This document shows positions 11,616 through 22,074 of a stretch of 64,000 bases of DNA, piece after piece. The notes beneath the pieces were generated by a model. That model saw nothing but the letters and a program-made list of their open reading frames with translations, was not told where the DNA came from and made no database searches. The stretch lies in NCBI RefSeq assembly GCF_000835495.1, contig NW_015622545.1, forward strand, positions 2,248,777 to 2,312,776, read 5' to 3'. The DNA comes from Cladophialophora immunda (lineage: Eukaryota; Ascomycota; Eurotiomycetes; Chaetothyriales; Herpotrichiellaceae). How positions within the stretch are numbered: the stretch's first letter is position 1; every line of letters begins with the position of its first letter. The position numbers and the translations under genes were made by a program.

Positions 11616-12257
11616 GGCGCGTTTGGATAGCAACGCAACGTTGGATGTCGGAACGATCCGTACCTCGAGCGCAAGACGGCAATCCTATGCCTTTTCAGTG
11701 GAAAATAGCTAGGTCGCATTCGCCAAAAGAGATATTCAACTCAGATCCGTTCTGCTATACCCACGGCTTGAAGATGAAGGTGGGAGGAGGAGAAACAGAG
11801 CTTCTTCAGCCGCATTTGACATATTCGTCTACTGTAGGCTGCAAGGCGGAATACCTCGTATACGGCGAGCGTTGTTGGCCCAAAGCCACTCGGCACTTCA
11901 CTCCCGTGGCTCGTCTTGCCCTCTCGACCCGTCTTCATCCACCGCGGACAGCATTTGAAGCCACGCACAGACGATGCTCAGGACAGATGGGTTTGTGATT
12001 ATTTTACAACTATGCAGTTTGTGCGTATAATATGTCTCTGGAAGTTCCACCTCGCCCTCTCTATACATCCAAAGTGGAGCTTCGGCTCCTCTCGCTCTTT
12101 ATACCATTACCCAAAATAACTTTTTTTCCCAGATCCCGCCAGAATGCTGTGCTGATATATGCTCTGCCGTGTCAGAATCCCAAAACACTGAAGTCGCCCT
12201 CATGGTTTCATAAGAACGCCCCTGCTGGACACTGCGAGGTGTCGATATGCGGTTTCG
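11616..12257. other. promoter region of the membrane-protein gene
   Basis: No coding frame supported. On the minus strand a TATAAAG word lies near 12096-12103, about 480 bp before the start, and is the only core-promoter candidate seen. Confidence 0.4.
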
Positions 12258-15158
12258 TTACGAGGCGTTGGCGTATAACTCCGAGAGTGCATTCTGCCCT
12301 TTTCGGAGTGCCCAAGTCTTTTGCTTCTTGTCTTTCTTCATCTTCATCTCGGCCCAACCTTGCTCATCATCCTCATCATCCGGGTTTGCCAACGGCGATC
12401 TCCGGCCGAGCGTGTTCACCGAAGGCTTGGTGGCGTGCGCGGACGGTCGTCGTGCTTGATCCATTGTAGACCAAGGTCGCGCAGTTGTTGATGTAAACGT
12501 CGATGCTCGACGATGGGTAGACATCACATCTGGCTCTGGAGCAATCGATACGGGCCGGTATCGGGAAGCCAGGCCAATGTTGCTACGCTCCGACGGTGCG
12601 ATGGATGGGGCATAATTTCCATTGACATTAATGGACGGCAATAGGGGTGGCTTGCTATTCCAGGGGGCCATACTTGGGTTGAGAGTACTCATGGTCCGTT
12701 GATTCGCCTGGAGGGGCGGGGGATTCTGCATCGCCAATGACTGAGGCCGGGCAAATGCAGGGTTCTGTGGACCTGGAGGAGGTAGGTTTGGTGGTGCATT
12801 CATCGGCCCAACCATCATGTTTGACATTTGCTGCATCCATTGCATCTGCATCTGCATCATTTGCGTCATCTGTTGCGACATTTGGATCTGGGCTTGATCC
12901 CCAGCACTCAGCATTGGGGGCATTCCGGGCATGCCCGCCATTCCTGGCATCGGTGGCACTGCTCCCATGGGCGGATAAGCCATTGAAGACAGAGTCCCAG
13001 TGGTCTGCGATCGCACCATGCCAGGAGGGGGTCCCATCATGGGAGGTAAGTCGTAGTTGCCAGCAGGGTTCGGACTGCCCCGTCGGGCGGCTCTAGCGCG
13101 TTCTTCCCCGGCAATAACTCCGACAAGTCCTGCAGGGTGGATGGGATGGGCTGTGGCAGGGCCAACTCCTTGAGGAGGGGGGCCGGCAGGGTGAAGGCCC
13201 AGAGCTTCACGATTCGAAGGGTTGACGAGGCTGGCTCCATAGTAGGGGTCGGGGGGCAATTGTCGAGCGAAGACAGGCAAGTTCCCTCCTTTAGGAGCTT
13301 GGCTGATCACCGACGGAGCCCCTTGGTTCTGGCTGACACTTCGCAAGTTGGAGTTCGAAGGGGAATTCGCAAGCCGTGTGGGTGGCCTGTTTTTGTTCGG
13401 AAACCCATGTGCCGCGAGAATTCCGAGTGGCACATCCTCGTCTTCTTCTTCTTCCTCTCCGCTACTCTTCCCAGACTGTTTAGATTCCAAGGTCATCCGT
13501 GATAAGCGATTGAGATCCGGTGATGAGTTATTGTCGCCCGGTCGCAGCATGCCCAGACTGCTCATTGACCGATTGGGTGGTGCTTCGCCTGTTACCTTCA
13601 TCATCTTTTGTCGGTACACAGCCAGGTGGGCTTCCTGCTTTCGACGTTGCTTTGTTGCCTGCCGGCTACGCTCAATCTCGTCGTCATCGTCCGAGTTCTC
13701 GCTCGCCTCGGAAGCACTGTCATCAGATAACGCACCAAGCCGCCGGTCCATCTCCTTTTGTTCCTTATAGCGTTCCCACTGAGCAGGCGTCATCACTTTG
13801 TTCATGGAAACCGATTTGACTGGCACCGGTCTGGTCTCCTGATACATGCTGGCAAGCTGTGCATCCGCAGCAATGATCGGATCAAACGTGGCACTATGCG
13901 TCGAGCTCGGAGACAATCCCCCAGTGCCGTCCCTAGCAGGGCTTGTCGAGGCCATATTGCTGTCCGGAGACCTGGTGTGCAAAAACGGAGAGGGCTGGAG
14001 TTCCTCCTCTTGTGAAAGGGATGTTGAGCCTCCTGGTCCTTTCGCAGAAACTGTAGATTCTGACATGGAGCCGTATCTTCCCGGGTGAGAGCCAGCTTCT
14101 CCGGCCTTCATGGGGCTTCCTTGTGTGATTGTCTTGGATGGGCTGGGGGACCGCATCAAGTGATCATTAGAATCGTGGGAGGCCCATGAATAGGGAGAGG
14201 ATTCGACGACTTGCGAGTGATCGATAGAGATGGGCTTTGGAGGAGGCGCTCGGCTGATACGAAGGGGGCTGGCGCCTGGGTAAGAGGTCGGAGGATACTG
14301 TGCAGGAGGAGAAGCGATCGAAGCCTTTGAAACATCAGCATGAAAGATTGTGAGAATCGTCGGAGCTTTCTGTACCTCTTGGTGTATAAGCCGGCTCGGG
14401 ACCGCGTCAGGACTAGACCCGATATGGTCAAACATGTTTCCGAACTCGTCCAATTCGGAACTCTCCAGTGATAGGTCGGTATCAAAGAGTCTGGGAGGCG
14501 TGGCCGTACTTGCAGTGCTGGATGTGACGGCCCTGTTTCTAGTGGTGTCCATCAGTGGTGGTAAAGCACCGCTTGGCGAAGTGGGCGATGCTCGACTGCC
14601 TTTGACAACCCCAAAGGAAAACGTTCGGACAGGGCTGCGAAGAAAGCCAGGTCTAGTCGTGGCAGGAGGTGGTGCGGGAATGTCGTTGAAGGGTCTCGCT
14701 CCAGCGCCTCCTTGAACATTTTTGTCTGACCTTGTGTCGATGGAAGAGGGATTTGTCGACGAAGTACTGAGGCGGGCAGAGGATGCGGCACTGTCATTAG
14801 GGGCCGTCGAATGGGAACGTTCAGTGCCACCACTACCCCTAGACAGTCTCGTCAGTCCTGTGCCATTCACACCATGGAGCTTGATTGTGTTCTCCGCGTA
14901 CCGGTTGCTTGCATCTGGGCGGCCCACTGCAAATAAATCCACCTCCTCGTGGTCATACTGATCTTTTGGCGGCGGCAATGGAGCTCCTCCCACAGATGCC
15001 ATCTTTAGGTGTCTGCCGCCATCGAACGATTTTCCCTTGCTTGCTGGTCTCTCCAGAACTCGGAAAGAGGAAGCCTCGCCGGGAGGGTTGCGCACCTCGT
15101 CCAAGGCATGGCCTGAAGATTTCCGTCGTTGAAATCCCTTGGGCAGCTTGATTGGCAT
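12258..15158 (-). CDS. large intrinsically disordered fungal protein
   Basis: A single exon of 966 residues begins at the ATG at 15158 (MPIKLPKGFQRRKS); the longer upstream frame has no ATG. Composition is dominated by Ser, Pro, Thr and Asn. There is a central acidic patch (SENSDDDDEIERSRQ) with a flanking charged helix around MTPAQWERYKEQKEMDRR, which looks like the most ordered part. A Met/Gln-rich segment (MSQQMTQMMQMQMQWMQQM) lies in the C-terminal third, and the terminus DEQGWAEMKMKKDKKQKTW is basic. No enzymatic domain is visible. Such proteins are conserved across Pezizomycotina but I cannot name a function; a scaffold or regulatory role is only a guess. Confidence 0.85.
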   Translation of the reverse strand: MPIKLPKGFQRRKSSGHALDEVRNPPGEASSFRVLERPASKGKSFDGGRHLKMASVGGAPLPPPKDQYDHEEVDLFAVGRPDASNRYAENTIKLHGVNGTGLTRLSRGSGGTERSHSTAPNDSAASSARLSTSSTNPSSIDTRSDKNVQGGAGARPFNDIPAPPPATTRPGFLRSPVRTFSFGVVKGSRASPTSPSGALPPLMDTTRNRAVTSSTASTATPPRLFDTDLSLESSELDEFGNMFDHIGSSPDAVPSRLIHQEVQKAPTILTIFHADVSKASIASPPAQYPPTSYPGASPLRISRAPPPKPISIDHSQVVESSPYSWASHDSNDHLMRSPSPSKTITQGSPMKAGEAGSHPGRYGSMSESTVSAKGPGGSTSLSQEEELQPSPFLHTRSPDSNMASTSPARDGTGGLSPSSTHSATFDPIIAADAQLASMYQETRPVPVKSVSMNKVMTPAQWERYKEQKEMDRRLGALSDDSASEASENSDDDDEIERSRQATKQRRKQEAHLAVYRQKMMKVTGEAPPNRSMSSLGMLRPGDNNSSPDLNRLSRMTLESKQSGKSSGEEEEEDEDVPLGILAAHGFPNKNRPPTRLANSPSNSNLRSVSQNQGAPSVISQAPKGGNLPVFARQLPPDPYYGASLVNPSNREALGLHPAGPPPQGVGPATAHPIHPAGLVGVIAGEERARAARRGSPNPAGNYDLPPMMGPPPGMVRSQTTGTLSSMAYPPMGAVPPMPGMAGMPGMPPMLSAGDQAQIQMSQQMTQMMQMQMQWMQQMSNMMVGPMNAPPNLPPPGPQNPAFARPQSLAMQNPPPLQANQRTMSTLNPSMAPWNSKPPLLPSINVNGNYAPSIAPSERSNIGLASRYRPVSIAPEPDVMSTHRRASTFTSTTARPWSTMDQARRPSAHATKPSVNTLGRRSPLANPDDEDDEQGWAEMKMKKDKKQKTWALRKGQNALSELYANAS

Positions 15159-17277
15159 GAAGGTGGCTTCGGCGGGACGCGACGGCACCCGAATGGGAAC
15201 TATTCAAGGACAGGGTATCTGACGGGATGGTTCGAGTTGTTCGGTCCGTAACCAGGAGGCAAAGAGGTTTAGCTGTGCAAGGCTAGGGACGAAACCATGG
15301 AAAGCAGTTGGATAGTGAACGGTAACCTGCATACAGCATGTAGTCAGCAACCAATGCCCGATGGCATGGAAGGACAGTATAATGGATGCCCTACAACAAT
15401 GTTTGTTTTAGGACTTTCCCCCAAACTTCTCTCGTCAGCAGAGGGCGACCAAGAGAACCGGTGCCAAAGGTCTGAACTGATGTTCCGTCACCGGGGATAA
15501 TGATGGATGTGGCTGGACCAAGTGTTTATGTCAGATGGTTGAATTGATGGATTTATTTTTGTACTTGTATAAGCGAGACAATGTCCGCAGGGGTGGTGGT
15601 GGTCGAGGTGGTAGGGGGACCCAGGGAAACTGAGAGGGCCGTTGTCAAGCGAACTCGGGAAGGAGAGGAGCAACAAAGGCAACGATTGAGATATCCAAAA
15701 GCTGGAGGAGAGGAACAGGTGCGAGGGATGCAGATGGTGTGTACTGACGTGAACGAGTGAAGAAATGTGAAAAGGATTGAATCATGGACAGACAACAAGC
15801 GAGCGACCAGTTTTGGATTTGCGCAGGCGCAGGCTGCAGGTTGGTTACTGCAGATGCAGGTTCAGACGCAGGTGGTACATACAGCAGCAGGTCGCGAGTC
15901 GGTAGTGTGCGTGGATGGATGAATGGCATTTAGCGGGCTGGAGGGCACCTGGCCAGCTGGACCATTTGGGGTGCGAGCCAACAGAGGTTCGGGCTACTGC
16001 TCCTAGTTTACTGGGCACCTCCGAGCAGCAAGGGAGGCTCAGGTACCCTGGGCGCTTGACCCAAGCCTGAAAAAAAAGGTGAGGCCAGTAAGACACGGCG
16101 GGGAACGCGAGGGCCAGGACTCGACGAGACCCTGCGATGGGCCAGCCACCGTTTATTTGGATCGCTTCTTTGGGGCCATCGGACAGCTGGGCAGCCTGTT
16201 CACCGGGCGGCCCACGAAAATTTTAGGTGCCCATGGCGCCCATCTCTCTCCACCGGTGCCACTCTTGCCCAAAACCACCCCAATAATAATCCAATGCAAC
16301 CACCGCAGCTTAAATAAAGGGGGTCCAGTTGACATACTGGTGCTCACTGCTCATCGGTAGTGCATAGCCCACTCGTCTAGTTGGTACGAGTATTATTGAA
16401 ATGATCTGGTATTAGACTGGTTCATCGAATGATGTGATAGTGTTGACTGCTTTCTCTCTCCCTTACGAGGTACTTAGGACGCCCTTCCTCCTTGCTCCTT
16501 TTCATCATAGCCACATGTCTTGTTGTTCATCTCTTCCCTCCTCTTCTCCCTCGTCCATCTCCATCCACTCCTTCACAATCTGTGATCCGCGGCATCTCCC
16601 GCTAAACTCTGTCCATCCTCAGACCTCCGGATCTCTTGTGATGTGGCTAGACCTCTAGCTTCTGTTGCTGCATGCAACACCACCTCGACCTGCCACTTTT
16701 GTACGCTTTTCGGCCTTTTCATCTCCGCCTCTCCGAGATCTTCGACATGCACGTGTTGCTTTTTCGCCCAGCGGCAGCCAATACCTGACGCTCGAGTCCA
16801 TGTTGACCGCCCGGTCATTTCGCACAGTATACGTAAGTCCCCGGTTGTGGCTTGCTGTGCTAACCTTCTCCGCTGCTCGAAGTCCGCCAGGTACCTGAAA
16901 TCCTTGCGTCTTTCGGTGTCTTTTAGCGCCAGACTCTTCTGCGCTTTGCTCTTTCACCGCACTGTGTCCACTGCCCACAAATGGGGGGAAACCTTGTTTT
17001 CGGATAATAAATGCACAAAGAGGAAAGGGGTCATCATCTTGCCGAGCAGGGCGGAGTGTAGCCCGAGCCCAGGCGAGTTAATTTCGAGCCATCATTCTGG
17101 GCTGTCCGTCTGTGGCTTGCTGTAGCTTGACCACCTCCGCAGAAGGCTTGACATGTTGACGGGTCAACCTCTCAGTGACCCAACTGCAAACTCTGCTAAC
17201 GTCAAACCAAAGCGTGTGGTTGCTGGTGATCTCTCCCCTGTGACTCGTGGTGGGGAGATTGTCCGTGGGACATACCT
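15159..17277. other. 2.1-kb gene-free region
   Basis: The longest interval without a supported gene. Many short frames exist on both strands but none shows a conserved motif or linked splice sites. It must contain the promoter and probably a long leader of the disordered-protein gene (leftward) and the YTM1 3' flank. Confidence 0.5.
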
Positions 17278-18681
17278 TCAAGTCTGGCTGTCACTACGGT
17301 TGATCTGCACGGCTTTGTCCTCTCCTGCGCTGAGGATGCCAACCTCGCTGTGCCAACACACTCCAAAAACTTTGACACCATCGCCCACCGCAGGGCTGGC
17401 AGCACCATTGAGACTCGCTCTTGGCAATGTGTACAGACTCTGCCCGACAGCGCCCTCTTTCTCCTGTTTGGTGCTTCGGACATCCCAAACTCTACATGTC
17501 CCATCATGGCTGCCACTGGCGATGGTGTAGTCGTTGGTAGGATCTCGGGCCAGGCTGACGACTGAATTCTTATGGCCCTTTAAGGTTATGGCCGTGACTG
17601 TTGCGGCGGAAGTCCGTGGGTCCACCAGCTTGACCACGCGGCTTACTGACCCGGCCGCGATGAGATGAAGTGATGGCATATGATCAATGCAGAGCAATGC
17701 GCTTGACGTGGTTCGAGTGTCAACCAGCGAAGCGGTGACTAGATCCCAAGTACGCACCGTTTGGTCCCAGGATGTGGAATAGGCCACTGTGGGATCACGT
17801 AGATCGAACATGGCTCCGGAGACTGGTCCTGTGTGCTGCTGCATCAGCGCGAGGGGCCCACGCTGCGACACCGATACCTCGCTATTCAATTTCCTCCTCT
17901 TGCCGTCCTTGGTTCTTGTCTTTGGAAGTAAGGCTTCAGGTGCTGCGGGTGCGTCCGATTTCCGGGTAGACCAAATCCCAACAGAGTGGTCGGAGGAGGC
18001 TGAGAGTATGCGAAAAGAGGCAGCATGGGGGCACACTGAGTCTACCGAGGATTTGTGCCCATAGAGCTCGACTTGTGGCGAGAGGTTGGCCGAAAACCCA
18101 TCCTGATCCTCTAAGTATTTCCACAATCTTAAAGTGTGGTCAAACCCGCCCGACACTGCTTGAGTTGGAGATATGAATTTTGCAGACTTGATGGAAGATC
18201 TGTGTCCACCTTGGGTCATACCGGGGGATGTCGCGAGAATCTGGGAGGAGGGATTCCACACTCTCAACAAGCCATCATAGCTAGCAGTGATAATTCTTGG
18301 AGATTTGGTGGACAAGACGTCGACGTCGCTGACCCAATCGTCGTGCTCAAAGGATGCCACGTATTGGGGAGGAATGCGTGCTCGTACGTATTCGACTGTG
18401 AGGGTCGTCTCTGCGGAAATGCCGTTGCTCGTAAGATACTCGTCCAAGGTAGTACGAAGATAGGTGCCATTGACGATGAATTCTAGAGGGATCGTCTTCT
18501 CGGTTTCAAGGAGGCTGTTGACAAGGGTAGAGAGTGTTAGACGGCGGAAAGACGTTGGAACGAGAATGGGAGCAAGGTCCTCGACGGCGAGTTCTGTGTC
18601 TCGCGTGGTGAGTCTGACCCGTACTTGCGCATGACTTCCCGCGGCGCCAGCACCGCTCGGGTCTGACAGCGCAGCCATCAT
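17278..18681 (-). CDS. YTM1: ribosome biogenesis protein YTM1 (WDR12)
   Basis: A single exon of 467 residues starting at the Met-Met pair at 18681. The frame is open further upstream, but those residues do not resemble the family. Residues ~18-100 form the ubiquitin-like NLE domain (VRVRLTTRDTELAVED...), which binds the MIDAS domain of the AAA ATPase Rea1/Midasin. It is followed by a WD40 propeller with recognisable blades (ITASYDGLLRVWN, VSGGFDHTLRLWK, LSASSDHSVGIWS, YSTSWDQTVRTWD, ASGSHDGTCRVWD). YTM1 acts with NOP7/PES1 and ERB1 in 60S subunit maturation in the nucleolus. A basic KDGKRRKLN stretch in an inter-blade loop may be a nuclear localisation signal. The gene is divergent from the ZW10-like gene. 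Confidence 0.95.
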   Translation of the reverse strand: MMAALSDPSGAGAAGSHAQVRVRLTTRDTELAVEDLAPILVPTSFRRLTLSTLVNSLLETEKTIPLEFIVNGTYLRTTLDEYLTSNGISAETTLTVEYVRARIPPQYVASFEHDDWVSDVDVLSTKSPRIITASYDGLLRVWNPSSQILATSPGMTQGGHRSSIKSAKFISPTQAVSGGFDHTLRLWKYLEDQDGFSANLSPQVELYGHKSSVDSVCPHAASFRILSASSDHSVGIWSTRKSDAPAAPEALLPKTRTKDGKRRKLNSEVSVSQRGPLALMQQHTGPVSGAMFDLRDPTVAYSTSWDQTVRTWDLVTASLVDTRTTSSALLCIDHMPSLHLIAAGSVSRVVKLVDPRTSAATVTAITLKGHKNSVVSLARDPTNDYTIASGSHDGTCRVWDVRSTKQEKEGAVGQSLYTLPRASLNGAASPAVGDGVKVFGVCWHSEVGILSAGEDKAVQINRSDSQT

Positions 18682-18970
18682 TGAGTAGTATCGCTTCCTC
18701 TTCGGGGAAGGGCGACACCTGTCTGGCTGCTGATAATCTGGCACTGAAAGAGACGTTTCGTGAAGTATGGGAACAGAGGAAACAATTTTACTCCGCAATA
18801 TTTTGCGGAGTGAAAAAATTTCCGGCGGGGCATAGAGACCCAAATCTGCAACGTGGATCTCCTCACGGTCTGTCCGCAGGTAATTGTTGGCAATGTTGGC
18901 TTTGACGAAACGACAAATCAAAGATCAAGCCCCTGCGACTGCTCCTGCCACCGAGACTACGTGCAGAGAC
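18682..18970. promoter_or_regulatory. shared YTM1/ZW10 divergent promoter
   Basis: A 289-bp interval between two divergent starts. At 18790-18811 it has a perfect inverted repeat, ACTCCGCAA-TATT-TTGCGGAGT. Directly beside it, 18811-18821 reads TGAAAAAATTT, close to the RRPE element (TGAAAAATTTT) known from yeast ribosome-biogenesis promoters. Functional meaning is inferred from motif and position. Confidence 0.6.
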
Positions 18971-21508
18971 ATGTCTAATGAACCAGACGCGGCCGTCTCC
19001 CTATGCGACGCCATAGTCCATGGCAGTGTCCCGCAGTCCGAACAGCTCCTGACCTCTGATCTGTCCTCTGCGATCATCTCTGCACTTCTTGCCCAAATAT
19101 CCCAGACACGGCATGAGATCAGTGAAGAGATTATAGAAAAGAGCAGGGATGAGGCTGGGTCGGTGGATCAATGGATCTCCCAAGCAAAGAAGGTCCAGGA
19201 AGACATCGCCCGCTGCAAACTCGAGTCCAAACGCATTGTGGAGGAACACCGGCAACTCCAAGCTCTGAGAGACGAGGCAACAGACTATCAACATAAAGTT
19301 GAACTCCTCGACACGGAGATCGGTTTTACGGAGACCCTGGGGCAAGAGCTGCAAAATGTATCGCTAACAATGAAGTCAATAAGAGAAGTCGAGGAGCGTT
19401 TGGCTAAAGATGACCCTTGCGGAGCTGCCTCAAAGTTGCAAGAGCTGGACAACGGGCTTACAAGCAAATTCAAGTCCAGAACAACAACTATTATTCGAGA
19501 TCTGAGAGATGAGTTACGCCTAAAGACTCGCATACAGCTGGAAACAAAGCTGAATGCTCAGATTGTCGTTCGGAGAGAGCCGCGGAAAGCGAGCCTTGAC
19601 ATTCTCCCCAACGAGTTTGAGTCCAGTACAACCAATTCCGACGCAATTCTCCGAGCTCTTGACGACTTGGGTGATGCACAAGACTCTGTTGACCCTCTAA
19701 CGGATAGGCTTCGCGCACTCCTCGTTCAGCCTCTTCAACGCACGATCCGATCGAAACTTTCGGCTTACCATTTGGAGCACCATTCCTTGAGGATCGAGTT
19801 GAGCGCAGCTCTTCCGTCTATAGACTTGATCCTTGATTTTGTCCTTGATCTTATAAATTTTCTGCACACTTCTCTGCCGAAGACGATACAGACTGCGGCA
19901 GTGAACCCAATCCTTACGGACCTGATGGGCATCCTGGTATCGGACTGGCTGATTCTGGAGCTACCAACAGACCTTGCTATGTTGGATGGACTCGATACAT
20001 TGCAACAGAGGGTGGGTGTAATTTTGGATAAATTGAAATCATTACAATGGACTGGACAAACTCAACTCCAAGACTGGATGGATGACATCCAACGTACTTG
20101 GCTGAACAAACGCAAAGCAGCTACGCTGGACGCTGTGCGAAAAGCGTTTGCTTCTGCAAAGGGTCGCCTCAGACAGGTCGAGCGAGTGGAAAGGCAGGTC
20201 ATATCAACAGCCTCACAAGAACCCAAAGCGGGCGATGATGAACCCAATGACTGGGACACTAGCTGGGACGACGATACCAGGGATAAATCGTCGACAGGAG
20301 AAGCACCAAAGGCAGGCGAGGGTGGAGAGGACGACGACACGAGCGGCTGGGGTTTTGATGAGGAAGAGAATAGCGAAGGGAAGGAAGATAAACAGAATGG
20401 CCATGCGGCGTCTCATGACGAGGATGACGCGGGGGACGCATGGGGCTGGGATGATGAGAGTCCTACGGAGACGAGATCGGAGCCGGCGGTTCAGGACGTT
20501 CCTGCTGAGACGAATGGTGCACGACCGCCCCAGGAGTTGGAACACGAGGTTACCTTGACTGAAGTCTACAGCATCAGCGAGATCCCAGACCACCTCATCG
20601 AAATAATAGGCAAGGATCTCTCAGATGCTCAAACCATCGAGGAAGCCCAACACAAGGGCCTCGACCCTTCAACAACATCAAAGGGACTCCTTGCCCTGCC
20701 AACACTGGCTCTAGCCATGTTCCGCGCCACGGCGCCCAGTTATTACGGTGCATCCTCATCTCTGACCGACATCCACCGCTACAATGACTCCCTCTACATT
20801 GCCGAGCGGCTTCGCGACATGACCATCCCAGCGGGCATGCCGCATATCCAAACCGACATCAAAGCCATGGAGAAGTTCGCCAAGATGGCATACTCGAAAG
20901 AGATGGAAACCCAGCGGATCATCGTATGGGATTTGCTGGAAGGGGCGCAAGGATTCACGCTGTGCACCCAGTTTCCATACTCACAGGAGATCGAGAACGC
21001 CGTGTCTTCAGTCGTGGATCGGATCCGCACGCTGCACAAAGACTGGAAACCCATCCTCTCGACGTCGGCGTTGATGCAAAGCATCGGCTCGCTGGTCACC
21101 ATGGTCATCACCAAAGTGATCTCCTCGGTCGAGGAGATGGACGACATCTCCGAGCCCGAGTCCCGCAGACTCACGGCCTTTTGCCAGCAGATCGCCAGTC
21201 TAGAAGACCTCTTCCTCTCGACCCCTCCGGCGGCCGCGGCCGCTGCAACCACCGGCACCACCGCCGAGCAACCTCACGACCCGGTCCCCATGGTAGCCGT
21301 GTACGTCTCCAACTGGTTGCGCTTCCAGTACCTGATCAACATCCTGGAGAGCTCGCTCGTCGACATCAAGTACCTGTGGACCGAGGGCGAGCTGAGCCTG
21401 GAGTTCAGTGCCGACGAGGTGGTCGATCTGATCAAGGCGCTCTTTGCCGAGAGCCCGCACCGCAGGGGCGCCATTGCCGCCATCAAAGGCTCTCGGCTGT
21501 CTAAATGA
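18971..21508 (+). CDS. ZW10/DSL1-family tethering or kinetochore protein
   Basis: A single exon of 845 residues from the ATG at 18971 (MSNEPDAAVSL), chosen because fungal relatives begin just before the AIVHGSVPQSEQLL-type helix; an in-frame ATG at 18893 would add 26 residues. N-terminal coiled coil (~40-170), then a helical rod, an acidic Trp-rich insert (~425-530: DWDTSWDDD, SGWGFDEEE, DAWGWDDES), then the conserved ZW10 C-terminal region (IPAGMPHIQTDIKAMEKFAK; VSNWLRFQYLINILESSL). The family serves in the Dsl1/NRZ complex tethering Golgi-to-ER vesicles and, in animals, at kinetochores. The acidic WGWDD insert is typical of filamentous fungal members. Confidence 0.88.
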   Translation: MSNEPDAAVSLCDAIVHGSVPQSEQLLTSDLSSAIISALLAQISQTRHEISEEIIEKSRDEAGSVDQWISQAKKVQEDIARCKLESKRIVEEHRQLQALRDEATDYQHKVELLDTEIGFTETLGQELQNVSLTMKSIREVEERLAKDDPCGAASKLQELDNGLTSKFKSRTTTIIRDLRDELRLKTRIQLETKLNAQIVVRREPRKASLDILPNEFESSTTNSDAILRALDDLGDAQDSVDPLTDRLRALLVQPLQRTIRSKLSAYHLEHHSLRIELSAALPSIDLILDFVLDLINFLHTSLPKTIQTAAVNPILTDLMGILVSDWLILELPTDLAMLDGLDTLQQRVGVILDKLKSLQWTGQTQLQDWMDDIQRTWLNKRKAATLDAVRKAFASAKGRLRQVERVERQVISTASQEPKAGDDEPNDWDTSWDDDTRDKSSTGEAPKAGEGGEDDDTSGWGFDEEENSEGKEDKQNGHAASHDEDDAGDAWGWDDESPTETRSEPAVQDVPAETNGARPPQELEHEVTLTEVYSISEIPDHLIEIIGKDLSDAQTIEEAQHKGLDPSTTSKGLLALPTLALAMFRATAPSYYGASSSLTDIHRYNDSLYIAERLRDMTIPAGMPHIQTDIKAMEKFAKMAYSKEMETQRIIVWDLLEGAQGFTLCTQFPYSQEIENAVSSVVDRIRTLHKDWKPILSTSALMQSIGSLVTMVITKVISSVEEMDDISEPESRRLTAFCQQIASLEDLFLSTPPAAAAAATTGTTAEQPHDPVPMVAVYVSNWLRFQYLINILESSLVDIKYLWTEGELSLEFSADEVVDLIKALFAESPHRRGAIAAIKGSRLSK

Positions 21509-22074
21509 GCGTTGTACAAGAGCATGGCGGTTCGACCGAGGAGATCAGATCTTATATACGTTCATACCCAGGTACATAAGCGCACGAAATTTCCGAAGGA
21601 ATGAGACCGGTCCACGAATCAAAACATATACATCATGTCACTGCTGTACGACGTCGAACGACATAATCTGACAAAGGCAAGATGGGACAAGCAGCGGGAG
21701 TACAAATACCGATCAAGCAGGGTTCTCTTCCAATAGCTGACGAGTTGGCTGCACAGTACTTTACCAAATCTTCAACAATGGTACATGCTTTTCACTTTGA
21801 CATCTTCTGTGTTCTTCTCCACATCCTTCTGTAAGAATGTTGGTATATATGCCCACAAGGAGAGTGCCGAGATAGGAGAAATGGAAGAACGCGCCTGCTA
21901 AGACGAGACATACTTGTACACCAACGCATCATCGTGAAAAGCACCTGGAATATCCCTCGGCATAACCTCATAATAAACTCCTTCATTTTAGATCCGAATA
22001 CTCAGTCAGGCACATCATAACCAAGCAAGCACCCAAACAGCCTTCCCAAAACCAAGAGGCAGAGAGTAAAAGTC
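21509..22074. other. convergent 3' flanks
   Basis: Tail-to-tail interval between the ZW10-like and permease genes. AT-richer than the neighbouring exons; no gene supported. Confidence 0.5.

Noticed and set aside
16321..16400. tRNA-like words (TAGTTGGTA) in the 2.1-kb gene-free region
   Set aside because: No acceptor stem or T-arm of GGTTCGA type can be paired on either strand.
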